Source: an uncultured Eubacteriales bacterium (lineage in GTDB: Bacteria; Bacillota; Clostridia; Christensenellales; Aristaeellaceae). Taken from it: a stretch of 64,000 nucleotides of DNA. Made by a program: the position numbers and the translations under genes. The notes under the pieces were generated by a model. The model was given only the letters and a program-made list of their open reading frames with translations. It ran no database searches and was not told the origin of the DNA. This document shows, in pieces, positions 49,685 through 57,687 of this stretch. The stretch is from NCBI GenBank assembly GCA_902781095.1, contig CACZHW010000009.1:41785-105784 (forward strand). Reading direction: 5' to 3'. Every line of letters starts with the position of its first letter. Position 1 is the first letter of the stretch.

Positions 49685-50968
49685 TTATCCGTAGATGAGG
49701 TTCGGCAGGCCCGTGACGATCGGCGGGAAGACCAGCGCCAGGATCGTGACCAGCAGGACGACGGCGATATACGGCAGCAGCGGCTTCACCGCCTTCTCCA
49801 TCGGCAGCTTGGCCACGCCGCAGGAGATGAACAGGAAGGTGCCCACCGGCGGCGTAATCGCGCCCAGCTGCATGACGATCGTCATGGTGACGCCGAACAG
49901 GATGGGATCGAATCCCAGTGCATTGCCGATCTGATAGACGGTCGCCGCGAACATCGCGATGATGACCGTGGGATCCAGGAACATGCCCAGAATCATGAAG
50001 ACCGCCACCAGGAACAGGATGACCAGCGCCGGACTGGCCAGCACGTTGACGGCGAAATTCTGCACCTCCGCCTGAAAATGCAGGCGAACCAGCACGTTGG
50101 AGAGCACGCCCGCGCCTGCGATGGTCATGTACACCACGGAGGTGGTGATCGCCGAATCCACGAGGATGCCCGGCAGATCGCGAATGCGCAGCGACCGGCT
50201 GATGAAGAACCCGTAGAACAGGCCGTAGAGCACGGCCAGCACGCCGCTCTCCGTCGGGGTCACGATGCCGAAGCAGATGCCGGAGAGGATGATGAGCGGC
50301 ATCAGCAGCGCGCCGACGGAGTGGAAGGCCGTGACCAGCAGGTTCCTGACGGAGAACTTCGTGCGCGGGATGTCGTAGTGCCGGTGCCGGTATTCGAGGT
50401 AGACCACCAGCATCTGCAGGATGCCGATGACGATGCCCGGCACGAGGCCGCCCATGAACAGCCTGCCCACCGGCATCTCCGTGTAGTACGCGTAGAGGAT
50501 AAAGCAGATGCTGGGCGGGATGATCGGCGAGAGCATCGAGGAGCCTGCCGTGACCGCTACGGCGTAATCGGTGTCGTATCCCTGCTTTTCCATGGCCGGG
50601 ATCAGCATGCCGCCGATGGCCGCCGCATCCGCCGCGCCGGAGCCCTGGATGCCGCCGAAGATCATGGAGGTCATGACGTTCACGTGCCCCAGCCCGCCCG
50701 GCAGGAAGCCCACGGCCGCGTTGGCGAAGTAGACCAGCTTGTCCGTGATCTTCGCCTTCATGATGATGTTGCCCGCCGTCACGAAGAACGGGATTGCCAG
50801 CAGGGACAGGCTGTTGATGCTGCCGAACATCTTGATGATGGTCAGCTGCATGGAGTTGCCGCCCGTCAGGATGAAAATGATGCCGGTGATGAGCAACGCC
50901 ATAAAGATCGGGAAGCCCAGGAAGATGAAAGCCAGCAGGACCGCGAAAATGAGCAGCGTCGTAAGCAT
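49685..50968 (-). CDS. TRAP transporter large permease (DctM)
   Basis: A 427-residue membrane protein with about twelve helices, the transport subunit of a TRAP system. Typical stretches: FIFLGFPIFMALLITG at the N-terminus, IPFFVTAGNIIM, GGIQGSGAADAAAIGGMLIPAM, and PPVGTFLFISCGVAKLPMEK near the end. It uses a sodium gradient with the DctP/DctQ partners encoded upstream. GGAGGGG precedes the ATG. Confidence 0.94.
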   Translation of the reverse strand: MLTTLLIFAVLLAFIFLGFPIFMALLITGIIFILTGGNSMQLTIIKMFGSINSLSLLAIPFFVTAGNIIMKAKITDKLVYFANAAVGFLPGGLGHVNVMTSMIFGGIQGSGAADAAAIGGMLIPAMEKQGYDTDYAVAVTAGSSMLSPIIPPSICFILYAYYTEMPVGRLFMGGLVPGIVIGILQMLVVYLEYRHRHYDIPRTKFSVRNLLVTAFHSVGALLMPLIILSGICFGIVTPTESGVLAVLYGLFYGFFISRSLRIRDLPGILVDSAITTSVVYMTIAGAGVLSNVLVRLHFQAEVQNFAVNVLASPALVILFLVAVFMILGMFLDPTVIIAMFAATVYQIGNALGFDPILFGVTMTIVMQLGAITPPVGTFLFISCGVAKLPMEKAVKPLLPYIAVVLLVTILALVFPPIVTGLPNLIYG

Positions 50969-50982
50969 GTCTTCCCCTCCCC

Positions 50983-51513
50983 TCAGAAGGAACCGCTGAC
51001 CGGTTCCGGCGCTTTTTTCCTGGCAAAGGGATGTTTGCCGAAGATGAAAATCAGCAGGAAATCATAGAACAGGTACGCGCAACCCACGGGAATCGCCGCG
51101 TAAAACCAGCCGTTGGAGATGTGGATGTTCTGCAGGTAGCTCCTGGACTGGCGCATCGTCGTGAGCACGCCGTAGTATATGAGCGCCGCGAGCGTGACCA
51201 GCACGACGAGCAGCGCGATCTTTCGCAGGATTTTCGTCACCCCGGCGGGAAAAACCTTTTCCGTCAGGCTCTCCAGGCTGACGTGCGAGCCCTCCTTGAC
51301 GCCCAGCCCGGCGGCCAGGAAGGCGATCCAGATCGTTCCCATGCGCATGAGTTCATCCACCCACGGGAACGGGCGCAGGGTGGCGACTCCTTTGATCAGA
51401 TAGCGAAGGACGATGTTCATCGTGCACATGCCGATGACGGCAACGAGAATGACCACCAGCGCCACGACGCGGATGGTGTTGAGGACGCGGTCAATCTTTT
51501 CCAGTGTTTTCAT
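50983..51513 (-). CDS. TRAP transporter small permease (DctQ)
   Basis: A 176-residue membrane protein with four predicted helices. Features of the family: VVALVVILVAVIGMCTMNIVLRY in helix 1, then FPWVDELMRMGTIWIAFLAAGLGVKEGSHV, and a last helix with GWFYAAIPVGCAYLFYDF. It is the accessory subunit for DctM, whose gene starts 14 bases after its stop. Confidence 0.93.
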   Translation of the reverse strand: MKTLEKIDRVLNTIRVVALVVILVAVIGMCTMNIVLRYLIKGVATLRPFPWVDELMRMGTIWIAFLAAGLGVKEGSHVSLESLTEKVFPAGVTKILRKIALLVVLVTLAALIYYGVLTTMRQSRSYLQNIHISNGWFYAAIPVGCAYLFYDFLLIFIFGKHPFARKKAPEPVSGSF

Positions 51514-51546
51514 AGGAGCCCCTCTCCTGCCTGTAGCGTTTGAAAA

Positions 51547-51583
51547 GGGGCCCGCGCCCGTAAAAGGCCGGGACGCGGGCCCC
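51547..51583 (-). terminator. Attenuating hairpin between dctP and dctQ
   Basis: A perfect 10-pair stem (GGGGCCCGCG at 51547-51556 with 51574-51583), followed on the minus strand by TTTTC. It probably lowers expression of the permease genes relative to the binding protein. Confidence 0.6.
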
Positions 51584-51607
51584 GCAATCGGGCCGTCGTG
51601 AAACTGT

Positions 51608-52588
51608 TTACTCGACGGAGGTCAGCACGTCGTAGAAGGCCTGCCAGTTGTCGCCGCGGGAGAGGTACTCTTCCGTCATGCCGGCGCAGGCTGCCTTCCA
51701 GGCGTCGATGTCTTCCATTTCCGTCACGGTGACGCCGTTCGCTTTCATCGCTTCCAGCGCGGCCGTCTGGTCGGCGTCGTCAATCGCTTCCTGATAGGCG
51801 ACCGCTTCGTCCACCGCCTCGCCGATGACCGTCTTCAGGTCGTCGGGCAGCGCGTTGTACCAGTCGCTGTTGAAGAAGTAGTAGACGCACGCGATGATGT
51901 GGTTGGTGATGGCCAGGTTCTTGCCGTTGTCCTCCAGCGCGGAGGCGTGCAGGGAGCTGGGAGAGCCCTCGCAGCCGTCGCACGTGCCGTTCTGCATGGC
52001 GGTGTAGATCTCGTTCCAGTCCATGGTGATGCCGGCCGCGCCGACGCTCTCGAACATGGAGATGTAGATGGCGTTGGGGCCGCGCATGACGAGGTCCTTC
52101 ATGTCGGCCATGCTCTTGACCGGCTTGGTAGTCAGGATGTCGCGGGCGCCCTGGGACATGCCGCCCATGGCGGTGAAGCCGATCGGGTTCACCATCTCAT
52201 TGACCTGCGGCAGCGTCGCCTTCAGCACGCGGCGGTACTGGTCGTTATCCTTGAAGAGGAAGGGGAATTCGTAGAGCAGCAGCGGCTCGCAGCCCTCGTA
52301 CGCACCGGGGCCGGTGCCGGGCGCGGCAACCACCATCTCCAGATCGCCGAACTGGGCCATCGCGACCTGCTCGGCCTAGCTGCCCATTTCGGAACCGAAG
52401 TTCGCCGTCGCCTCGATGCGGCCGCCGGACTTCTCGTTCACCAGTTCCACGAACTTGGCGAGCCCCTGCCCCACCGTGCTGGTGGCCGCAAGGTTGGTGG
52501 ACGTGCGCAGCGTGTACTCAGCCGCCAGTGCGGACGTCAGGCTGAGGCACAGCGCCAGCATGAGAACCAGGGCAATGCTTTTTTTCAT
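51608..52588 (-). pseudogene. TRAP binding protein DctP interrupted by in-frame TAG
   Basis: The reading frame from ATG 52588 (AAAGGAGG upstream) to 51608 encodes a full-length DctP-type protein of 326 codons, with a signal peptide (MKKSIALVLMLALCLSLTSA) and family motifs (FGDLEMVVAAPG, YEFPFLFKDNDQYRR, ITMDWNEIYTAMQNGT). Codon 71 is TAG (52378-52376), right after GSEMGS, with the frame and similarity continuing directly on the other side. There is no frameshift. Either the gene is freshly inactivated, the base is a sequencing error (CAG or AAG would restore it), or the stop is read through. A restart at ATG 52360 would lack the signal peptide. No lipobox is present. Confidence 0.85.
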
Positions 52589-52608
52589 GTTCTTGCCTCC
52601 TTTACTTT

Positions 52609-53658
52609 TTATTTCACGCCTGTCGGCGGGAAATACGGATCGGTCGGGACCGGGCGCGTGCTCTGGCGGAAGACCAGCTCCGAGGAGACCGTCGTCCGGG
52701 CCGGCGTCTTTACGCCGCGCAGCACCTGCATCAGCGCGGAGACCGCCATGACGCAGGCCGCCTCCGTGTTGTTGTCCACGGTGCTGAGCGTCGGGTGGCA
52801 GCACTCTGCCAGCAGGGTGTTGTTGTAGCCGATGAGGCTGATCTCCTCCGGCACGGCGATCCGGTTCCGGTTGGCGTACTTGAGCACGCTCATGGCGATC
52901 GTGTCCTCGGTCGCCAGCACCGCGTCAAACGAAAGGTCGCGCGCGAGCGCTTCCACGAAATTGGCGCCTTCGTTTATCCCCAGCGGGCAGGTGCGGACGA
53001 GCGCCCCGTCCGCCGCAAGACCCGCCCGTGCCAGCGCGTCGCAGTACCCTTCCCGCTTGCGCCGCTCGGAGAGGCTGTCCCCCTGGTGGAGAAACAGGAT
53101 CCGCCGGCATCCGGAGGCGATGAGCGCCGCCGTCGCGTCGCAGGCGGACTGCCTGTCGTCGCACAGGAAGGAGTAGACGTTTTCGGCGTCCAGGCTGCCG
53201 TTGATGAGAAACACCGGCATGAGGCGCGCGGCCTCCACGATGCACTGATTGTCTTTCGGGTTGTTCTCGATGAAGAAGGAGCCCAGGATGATGACTGCGT
53301 CCAGCCTGCGCGCGCACATGACGCGCAGCGTCTCCGCCTTGTCGCGCATATCATAGCCCACGCAGTAGAGGACGGAATCGAAATTGTAGCGCCGCAGTTC
53401 CCGCTGCAGGCTGCCCAGCGACTGCGTAAAGCTGGCGCACGCGTTCGGGTCAGACGGGTCCACCATCAGGATGCCGACGGTGTGCATGGTGTCCAGGCCG
53501 AGGCCGCGCGCAAAGGCGTTCGGCGTGTAGCCGCTCTCCTCGATGACGGCCAGCACGCGCCGCCGGGTCGCCTCGCTGACCTTGTCGCTCCCGTTGATGA
53601 CGCGCGAGACCGTCGTGATCGAGACGCCTGCCTTCTTCGATACGTCGTAGATGTTCAT
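52609..53658 (-). CDS. LacI-family transcriptional regulator
   Basis: A 349-residue repressor. The start MNIYDVSKKAGVSITTVSRVINGS (ATG 53658, AGGAG upstream) is the typical helix-turn-helix. It is followed by a hinge (NAFARGLGL) and a periplasmic-binding-protein-like ligand domain with VGILMVDPSD, ILFLHQGDSL and SLIGYNN. It starts the operon and is followed 20 bases later by dctP. It most likely senses the acid taken up by the TRAP system or its metabolite, and represses itself and the operon through the palindrome upstream. Confidence 0.92.
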   Translation of the reverse strand: MNIYDVSKKAGVSITTVSRVINGSDKVSEATRRRVLAVIEESGYTPNAFARGLGLDTMHTVGILMVDPSDPNACASFTQSLGSLQRELRRYNFDSVLYCVGYDMRDKAETLRVMCARRLDAVIILGSFFIENNPKDNQCIVEAARLMPVFLINGSLDAENVYSFLCDDRQSACDATAALIASGCRRILFLHQGDSLSERRKREGYCDALARAGLAADGALVRTCPLGINEGANFVEALARDLSFDAVLATEDTIAMSVLKYANRNRIAVPEEISLIGYNNTLLAECCHPTLSTVDNNTEAACVMAVSALMQVLRGVKTPARTTVSSELVFRQSTRPVPTDPYFPPTGVK

Positions 53659-53669
53659 GGCGGCTCCTG

Positions 53670-53683
53670 TGAAAGTACTTTCA
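53670..53683 (-). promoter_or_regulatory. Probable LacI-type operator
   Basis: TGAAAGTACTTTCA is a perfect 14-base palindrome, located just downstream of the predicted transcription start and before the lacI start codon. The size and symmetry fit LacI-family sites, though the centre is TA where CG is more usual. It suggests autoregulation by a roadblock. Confidence 0.7.
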
Positions 53684-53693
53684 TTACCCTTTA

Positions 53694-53722
53694 AGGATAG
53701 CATTGTCCAAATTCATTGTCAA
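53694..53722 (-). promoter_or_regulatory. Promoter of lacI-TRAP operon
   Basis: On the minus strand: TTGACA (53722-53717), 17-base spacer, TATCCT (53699-53694). Confidence 0.7.
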
Positions 53723-53856
53723 TGCTTTATGCAAATTTGTTTTGATCTCTGATTGTATCAGTATTCTGCTCAGAATTAAAATGCCGATTTCTATACATCC
53801 GTTCGTACGCGATGCGCCCAGGCCTCCACCGGGAAAGCGGTTTCAGCTCCTCAGCC

Positions 53857-53884
53857 AAAACGGCACCGGAGGAATCTCCGGTGC
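53857..53884 (-). terminator. Terminator of permease-GGDEF gene
   Basis: A perfect 9-pair stem (53862-53870 with 53876-53884), followed on the minus strand by TTTT. Between it and the lacI promoter (53723-53856) I see nothing. Confidence 0.85.
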
Positions 53885-53892
53885 CTCATGGT

Positions 53893-56091
53893 TTATCTCG
53901 TCCGGGCGCCCAGCGCCTTCAGCGCCGCTTTCTCTTCGTACATGCGCCCGTCCGCACGAGCGAAAACCGTATGGATGTCCCTGTCCTCGCCGGGACGGAA
54001 GTCCGACAGGCCGCCCGCGACGACCACTTCCCCGCCCGCGATGTTGGCGGCCGAGCGGTCGTGCAGCTGCTGCATCAGCTCCGTGCGCCGCTCGTAATCC
54101 CGGCCCGTCAGATAGACCGCGAACTCGTCCCCGCCGATGCGGTACACCGGGCTGTGTTTGAAGATTTCGCAGATCATGGCGCTCGCGGCGCGGATATACG
54201 CGTCGCCCGCTTTGTGCCCAAGGGTGTCGTTGACGTGCTTAAGGCCGTTGACGTCGCACACGGCGACGGCAAACGGCGGCAAACCGGAGGCGATCTCCCC
54301 GTCGACCTGCTTTTCCTTCTCCGCGTAGGCGTGCTTGCTCTTGACCCCCGTCAGCGGATCGCGATTGGCCAGATCGCGCACGAGGCCCAGCTGCGTCTCG
54401 CTCTCCTGCGCCCTGCGGCTCATCAGCGAATAGTTGTTGAACAGCACGCCGAGGGAAAGCGCCATGATGCCGACGATCACCAGGATGCTCCGCGCGTTGG
54501 AGAAGCGGATGCCGCTGATCTCCCTTGCGATGACGGCCGACTGATCGCCCGCAAAGCCCGCCGCCGCATAGGAAGCCTGAAGATTGCCCATCGCCCGGGC
54601 CGTAGCGTCCATCACGGACCGGCTCATCCAGACGAGGGAGACGAAGAGCACGAGCGAGAGCAGCGCGACCCACACGACGACCGACTTTCCGAACCGCCTG
54701 GAGCGGTCCTTCTTCAGCACGCGGCGGAAGAAGAGGAAGCCGAGCACCGCCCAGACGATGAACAGGAAGTAGGATTCCGTCTCAATGGAACCCTCCGTAA
54801 ACAGGTTGGGTATCAGCAGATAGGCCCCGAACGCGGCCATGACGAGGGCGCCGAGTCCGCCCGTCCACTTCTGCGCCGCGTCGCCCCTCGTGCGCGCCAT
54901 CTTCAGCGCGGCAGCCGAGACGATGCCGTAGATGAGGGTCGCGCCGATCGTCGTCACGTCCACGATCCAGCCGATCGCCGTGCGCCCGACGAAGGGAATC
55001 AGGGCCGAGATCCCGGCCGCCAGCGCAACTGCCCCGGCCGGGACGCGCCGCACGTTCAGCTCCGCGTAGCGCACGGGGAAGATGTCGTCCCTGGCCAGCG
55101 CGTAAAACAGCCGGCTGAGGGCGAAGAGATTGCCGATGAGGCTGGTGGCGACCAGCGCGAACAGCGAAGCCGTCAAAAGCACTACGCCGAAGCCGCCCAG
55201 GTACCGCTCCGCCGCGTAGAAGGCGGGCAGCCCGCGAAGCCCGTCCTGGCTGCCCAGGTCGCGGATATAGGCGAGCCAGCTGTCGTACTCCGGCGGGTAG
55301 GCGGTGACGGAGAGCAGCGTGACGAAGACGTAAAGCAGCGTGATGAGACAGACGGAAACGGCGAAGATGCGGCGCAGCCTGCTCCGCCTGAAGGTGAACT
55401 CCTCCGCCCCGTGGGAGATGCATTCAAAGCCGATGAAGGCCCAGGGCGAGATGCACGCGATCCTGACGATCTGCGAAAGCGCACCCTTCTCCGGCACGAA
55501 GCGCGGCGTCAGCGGCACCGTCTTTTTCAGCATGGCCGCAGCAAAGCACACCGTGATCCCGACGGTAAACAGGCTGACGAAGGCCACCATCAGCCGCACC
55601 GGCCCCCGGCCGGAGCGCATGCAAAGAAGTGCCGTCAGGGCTATCGCCGCGGCGGAGAGCAGTGCCTCGCCCAGATAGACGTCGTAGCCGAACAGCGTGT
55701 AGAGGCGGCCGACGCGCAGGATATCCCCGAAGAAAACCCGCACGAAGAGCGGCAGGGCCGTCGCGTTCGCCCAGAACATGGCCAGGTAGGTCAGCATCAG
55801 GAACCAGGCCGTGAGGAAGCCGAAGTCGTAGCCGAAACTGTCCCTGGCGTAGGCGTACGCGCCGCCCGCCTCCGGGTAGCAGTTGATCAGGTAAACGTAG
55901 TTTGCGGCGATCAGCAGCATGATGAGCGCGCCCGCGATCATCCCCAGTGTGCTGCCCAGCGGACCCGCCTGCGAAAGGTAGGTGTTGCTGGTGATGACCA
56001 GCGATCCCCAGCCGATGCTCGTGCCCATCGCCAGCGCCCACGCGCCCGCAGGCGTTATGTGCGGCGCAAGCCTGCTCTCGCGGCTGTCCAT
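53893..56091 (-). CDS. APC-type amino-acid permease fused to GGDEF diguanylate cyclase
   Basis: A 732-residue single open frame from ATG 56091 (AAAGGGGAG upstream). Residues about 10-435 are a twelve-helix APC-superfamily permease, with GTSIGWGSLVITSNTYL in helix 1, YPEAGGAYAYARDSFG and WAFIGFECISHGAEE in helix 6. Two more helices (about 445-487), a short extracytoplasmic segment of about 45 residues and another helix (about 535-554) follow. The last 165 residues are a GGDEF domain: NRDPLTGVKSKHAY, CDVNGLKHVNDTLGHKAGD, and an intact RIGGDEF at about 651-657. The RxxD inhibitory site is absent. It should make c-di-GMP in the cytoplasm, perhaps in response to amino-acid binding or transport (inference). 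Single gene with its own promoter and terminator. Confidence 0.88.
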   Translation of the reverse strand: MDSRESRLAPHITPAGAWALAMGTSIGWGSLVITSNTYLSQAGPLGSTLGMIAGALIMLLIAANYVYLINCYPEAGGAYAYARDSFGYDFGFLTAWFLMLTYLAMFWANATALPLFVRVFFGDILRVGRLYTLFGYDVYLGEALLSAAAIALTALLCMRSGRGPVRLMVAFVSLFTVGITVCFAAAMLKKTVPLTPRFVPEKGALSQIVRIACISPWAFIGFECISHGAEEFTFRRSRLRRIFAVSVCLITLLYVFVTLLSVTAYPPEYDSWLAYIRDLGSQDGLRGLPAFYAAERYLGGFGVVLLTASLFALVATSLIGNLFALSRLFYALARDDIFPVRYAELNVRRVPAGAVALAAGISALIPFVGRTAIGWIVDVTTIGATLIYGIVSAAALKMARTRGDAAQKWTGGLGALVMAAFGAYLLIPNLFTEGSIETESYFLFIVWAVLGFLFFRRVLKKDRSRRFGKSVVVWVALLSLVLFVSLVWMSRSVMDATARAMGNLQASYAAAGFAGDQSAVIAREISGIRFSNARSILVIVGIMALSLGVLFNNYSLMSRRAQESETQLGLVRDLANRDPLTGVKSKHAYAEKEKQVDGEIASGLPPFAVAVCDVNGLKHVNDTLGHKAGDAYIRAASAMICEIFKHSPVYRIGGDEFAVYLTGRDYERRTELMQQLHDRSAANIAGGEVVVAGGLSDFRPGEDRDIHTVFARADGRMYEEKAALKALGARTR

Positions 56092-56152
56092 AGCTTCTCC
56101 CCTTTCCCGGTTACTCCCGGTTCCTTCCGAAGGGTTACAGAGCGTTTCATTC

Positions 56153-56181
56153 ATTATAAACAAAACGGCGCCCGCGCACAA
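56153..56181 (-). promoter_or_regulatory. Promoter of permease-GGDEF gene
   Basis: On the minus strand: TTGTGC (56181-56176), 17-base spacer, TATAAT (56158-56153). The leader of about 55 bases holds a small CCTTC/GGAAGG hairpin. Confidence 0.7.
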
Positions 56182-56187
56182 CAGACG

Positions 56188-56246
56188 AAAAGGGCGGATC
56201 ACAGTCCGCCCGGTACTTTAAGGGCCGCCGGCATTCGCCGGCGGCC
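56188..56246 (-). terminator. Double terminator of asnS
   Basis: Two hairpins in series on the minus strand: a stem of nine or ten pairs at 56223-56246 without T run, then GGGCGGA/TCCGCCC (56192-56198 with 56205-56211) followed by TTTT. Confidence 0.7.
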
Positions 56247-56263
56247 TGGATATTCACTTCAAA

Positions 56264-57637
56264 TCAGAAATCGCAGTTGCCCGGGGTGCGCGGGTACGGG
56301 ATGACATCGCGGATGTTCTCGATGTCCGTCAGGTACATGACCAGGCGCTCGAAGCCCATGCCGAAGCCGGAGTGCGTGCACCCGCCGAAGCGGCGAAGGT
56401 TGACGTACCAGTCCATCTGCTCCTTGGAGATGCCCAGCTCGTCCATGCGCTGACAGAGCCGCTCCAGCCGGTCCTCGCGCTGGCTGCCGCCCATCAGCTC
56501 GCCGCTGCCGGGCACCAGCAGGTCGACGCCGCGCACCGTCGTGCCGTCGTCGTTCTGGTACATGTAGAAGGCCTTGATGTCCTTGGGCCAGTCATACACG
56601 AACACCGGGGATTTGAAGTACTCCTCGGTCAGGTACTTCTCGTGCTCCTTGAAGAGGTCCTCGCCCGGCACCGCCTCGTGCTCGAAGGTCCTGGGCGCGC
56701 TGCGCAGGATCTCGATGGCCTTCGCGTGCGTGACGCGCGCCACGGTGGAGTGCGTCAGCGCCTGCAGCTTCTCGATGAGGTTGCTCTTCGCGTACCCCTG
56801 CAAAAACTGCAGCTCCGGCATCGCCTTTTCCAGCACCTCGGCGACGACGTTCTTTAAGAAATCCTCCTCCAGGTCCATCAGCTGGTCCAGGTCGCAGAAG
56901 CAGATTTCCGGCTCGATCATCCAGAACTCCGCCGCGTGCGTCTTGGTGTTGGAGTTCTCCGCGCGGAAGGTCGGCCCGAAGGTGTAAATGCGTTTGTAGG
57001 CCAGCGCGTAGGTCTCGCCCTCCAGCTGGCCGGTCACCGCCAGGCTGGTCGCCTTGCCGAAGAAGTCCTCCTCCGGTTTCACGCACGTGCCCGGGGCTGC
57101 GGCGGTCACGGTGAACGTGTTGCCCGCACCCTCGCCGTCGTTGGCGGTGATGAGCGGCGTGTGCACGTACACGTAGCCGCGGCTCTGGAAGTAGTTGTGC
57201 ACCGCCTGTGCCGCCACGCTGCGCACGCGGAAGACGGCCTGGAACAGGCGCGTCCTCGGGCGCAGATACGCGATGTCGCGCAGGAATTCCACCGTGTGGC
57301 GCTTGGGCTGCAGCGGATAGTCCTCCGGGCAGTCGCCCTCCAGCCGGATGGCGGCCGCCTGCATTTCCGGCGCGCCGCCGCGGCCCTCCACCAGTTTGCC
57401 CGTCGCGGAGATCGCGGAGCCGTTGCGGATCGCCTGCACCGCTGCGAAGTCGCTGACCTTCTCGTCATAGACGATCTGCAGCGTCGCAAACGCCGTGCCG
57501 TCGAAGAATTCCATAAAGCCGATGTTCTTCTGCCTGCGGTGGTTGCGCACCCAGCCCTGTACGGTCACCTCGCTGCCGAGGTACGCCCCCGCGTCCTTCA
57601 CGAGCTCGCGCAGATCCAGTACTTTGCCTGCACCCAT
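56264..57637 (-). CDS. asnS: Asparaginyl-tRNA synthetase
   Basis: A 457-residue class IIb synthetase. The N-terminal OB-fold anticodon domain contains VTVQGWVRNHRRQKNIGFMEF. The catalytic domain has motif 2 (FGPTFRAENSNTKTHAAEFWM) and motif 3 (GFGMGFERLVMYLTD). It ends in IPYPRTPGNCDF, the AsnRS-type ending (AspRS differs). Its presence means Asn-tRNA can be charged directly. It lies 50 bases after gyrA on the same strand and may be read from the gyrase operon. Confidence 0.94.
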   Translation of the reverse strand: MGAGKVLDLRELVKDAGAYLGSEVTVQGWVRNHRRQKNIGFMEFFDGTAFATLQIVYDEKVSDFAAVQAIRNGSAISATGKLVEGRGGAPEMQAAAIRLEGDCPEDYPLQPKRHTVEFLRDIAYLRPRTRLFQAVFRVRSVAAQAVHNYFQSRGYVYVHTPLITANDGEGAGNTFTVTAAAPGTCVKPEEDFFGKATSLAVTGQLEGETYALAYKRIYTFGPTFRAENSNTKTHAAEFWMIEPEICFCDLDQLMDLEEDFLKNVVAEVLEKAMPELQFLQGYAKSNLIEKLQALTHSTVARVTHAKAIEILRSAPRTFEHEAVPGEDLFKEHEKYLTEEYFKSPVFVYDWPKDIKAFYMYQNDDGTTVRGVDLLVPGSGELMGGSQREDRLERLCQRMDELGISKEQMDWYVNLRRFGGCTHSGFGMGFERLVMYLTDIENIRDVIPYPRTPGNCDF

Positions 57638-57687
57638 TGTATGCCTCTTTCCCCGGCTGCAGCCGGTCGTATTTAACCTCTTTCGCC

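Noticed and set aside
49446..51026. 526-residue minus frame overlapping DctM
   Set aside because: It is another frame of the same strand; the DctM frame has the membrane helices and family motifs.
48752..51067. 771-residue open frame on + across the Gfo/Idh and DctM genes
   Set aside because: It is antisense to two well-recognised genes, rich in Arg, His, Asp and Glu with no domain, and has no RBS. It is a by-product of GC-rich codon third positions.
52376..52378. Pyrrolysine or recoded stop in dctP
   Set aside because: No pyl genes or downstream structure are visible, and binding proteins of this family do not use pyrrolysine. Read-through is kept only as a remote option.
53812..56304. 830-residue open frame on + across the permease-GGDEF gene
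   Set aside because: Low-complexity charged translation, antisense to a gene with clear motifs, promoter and terminator.
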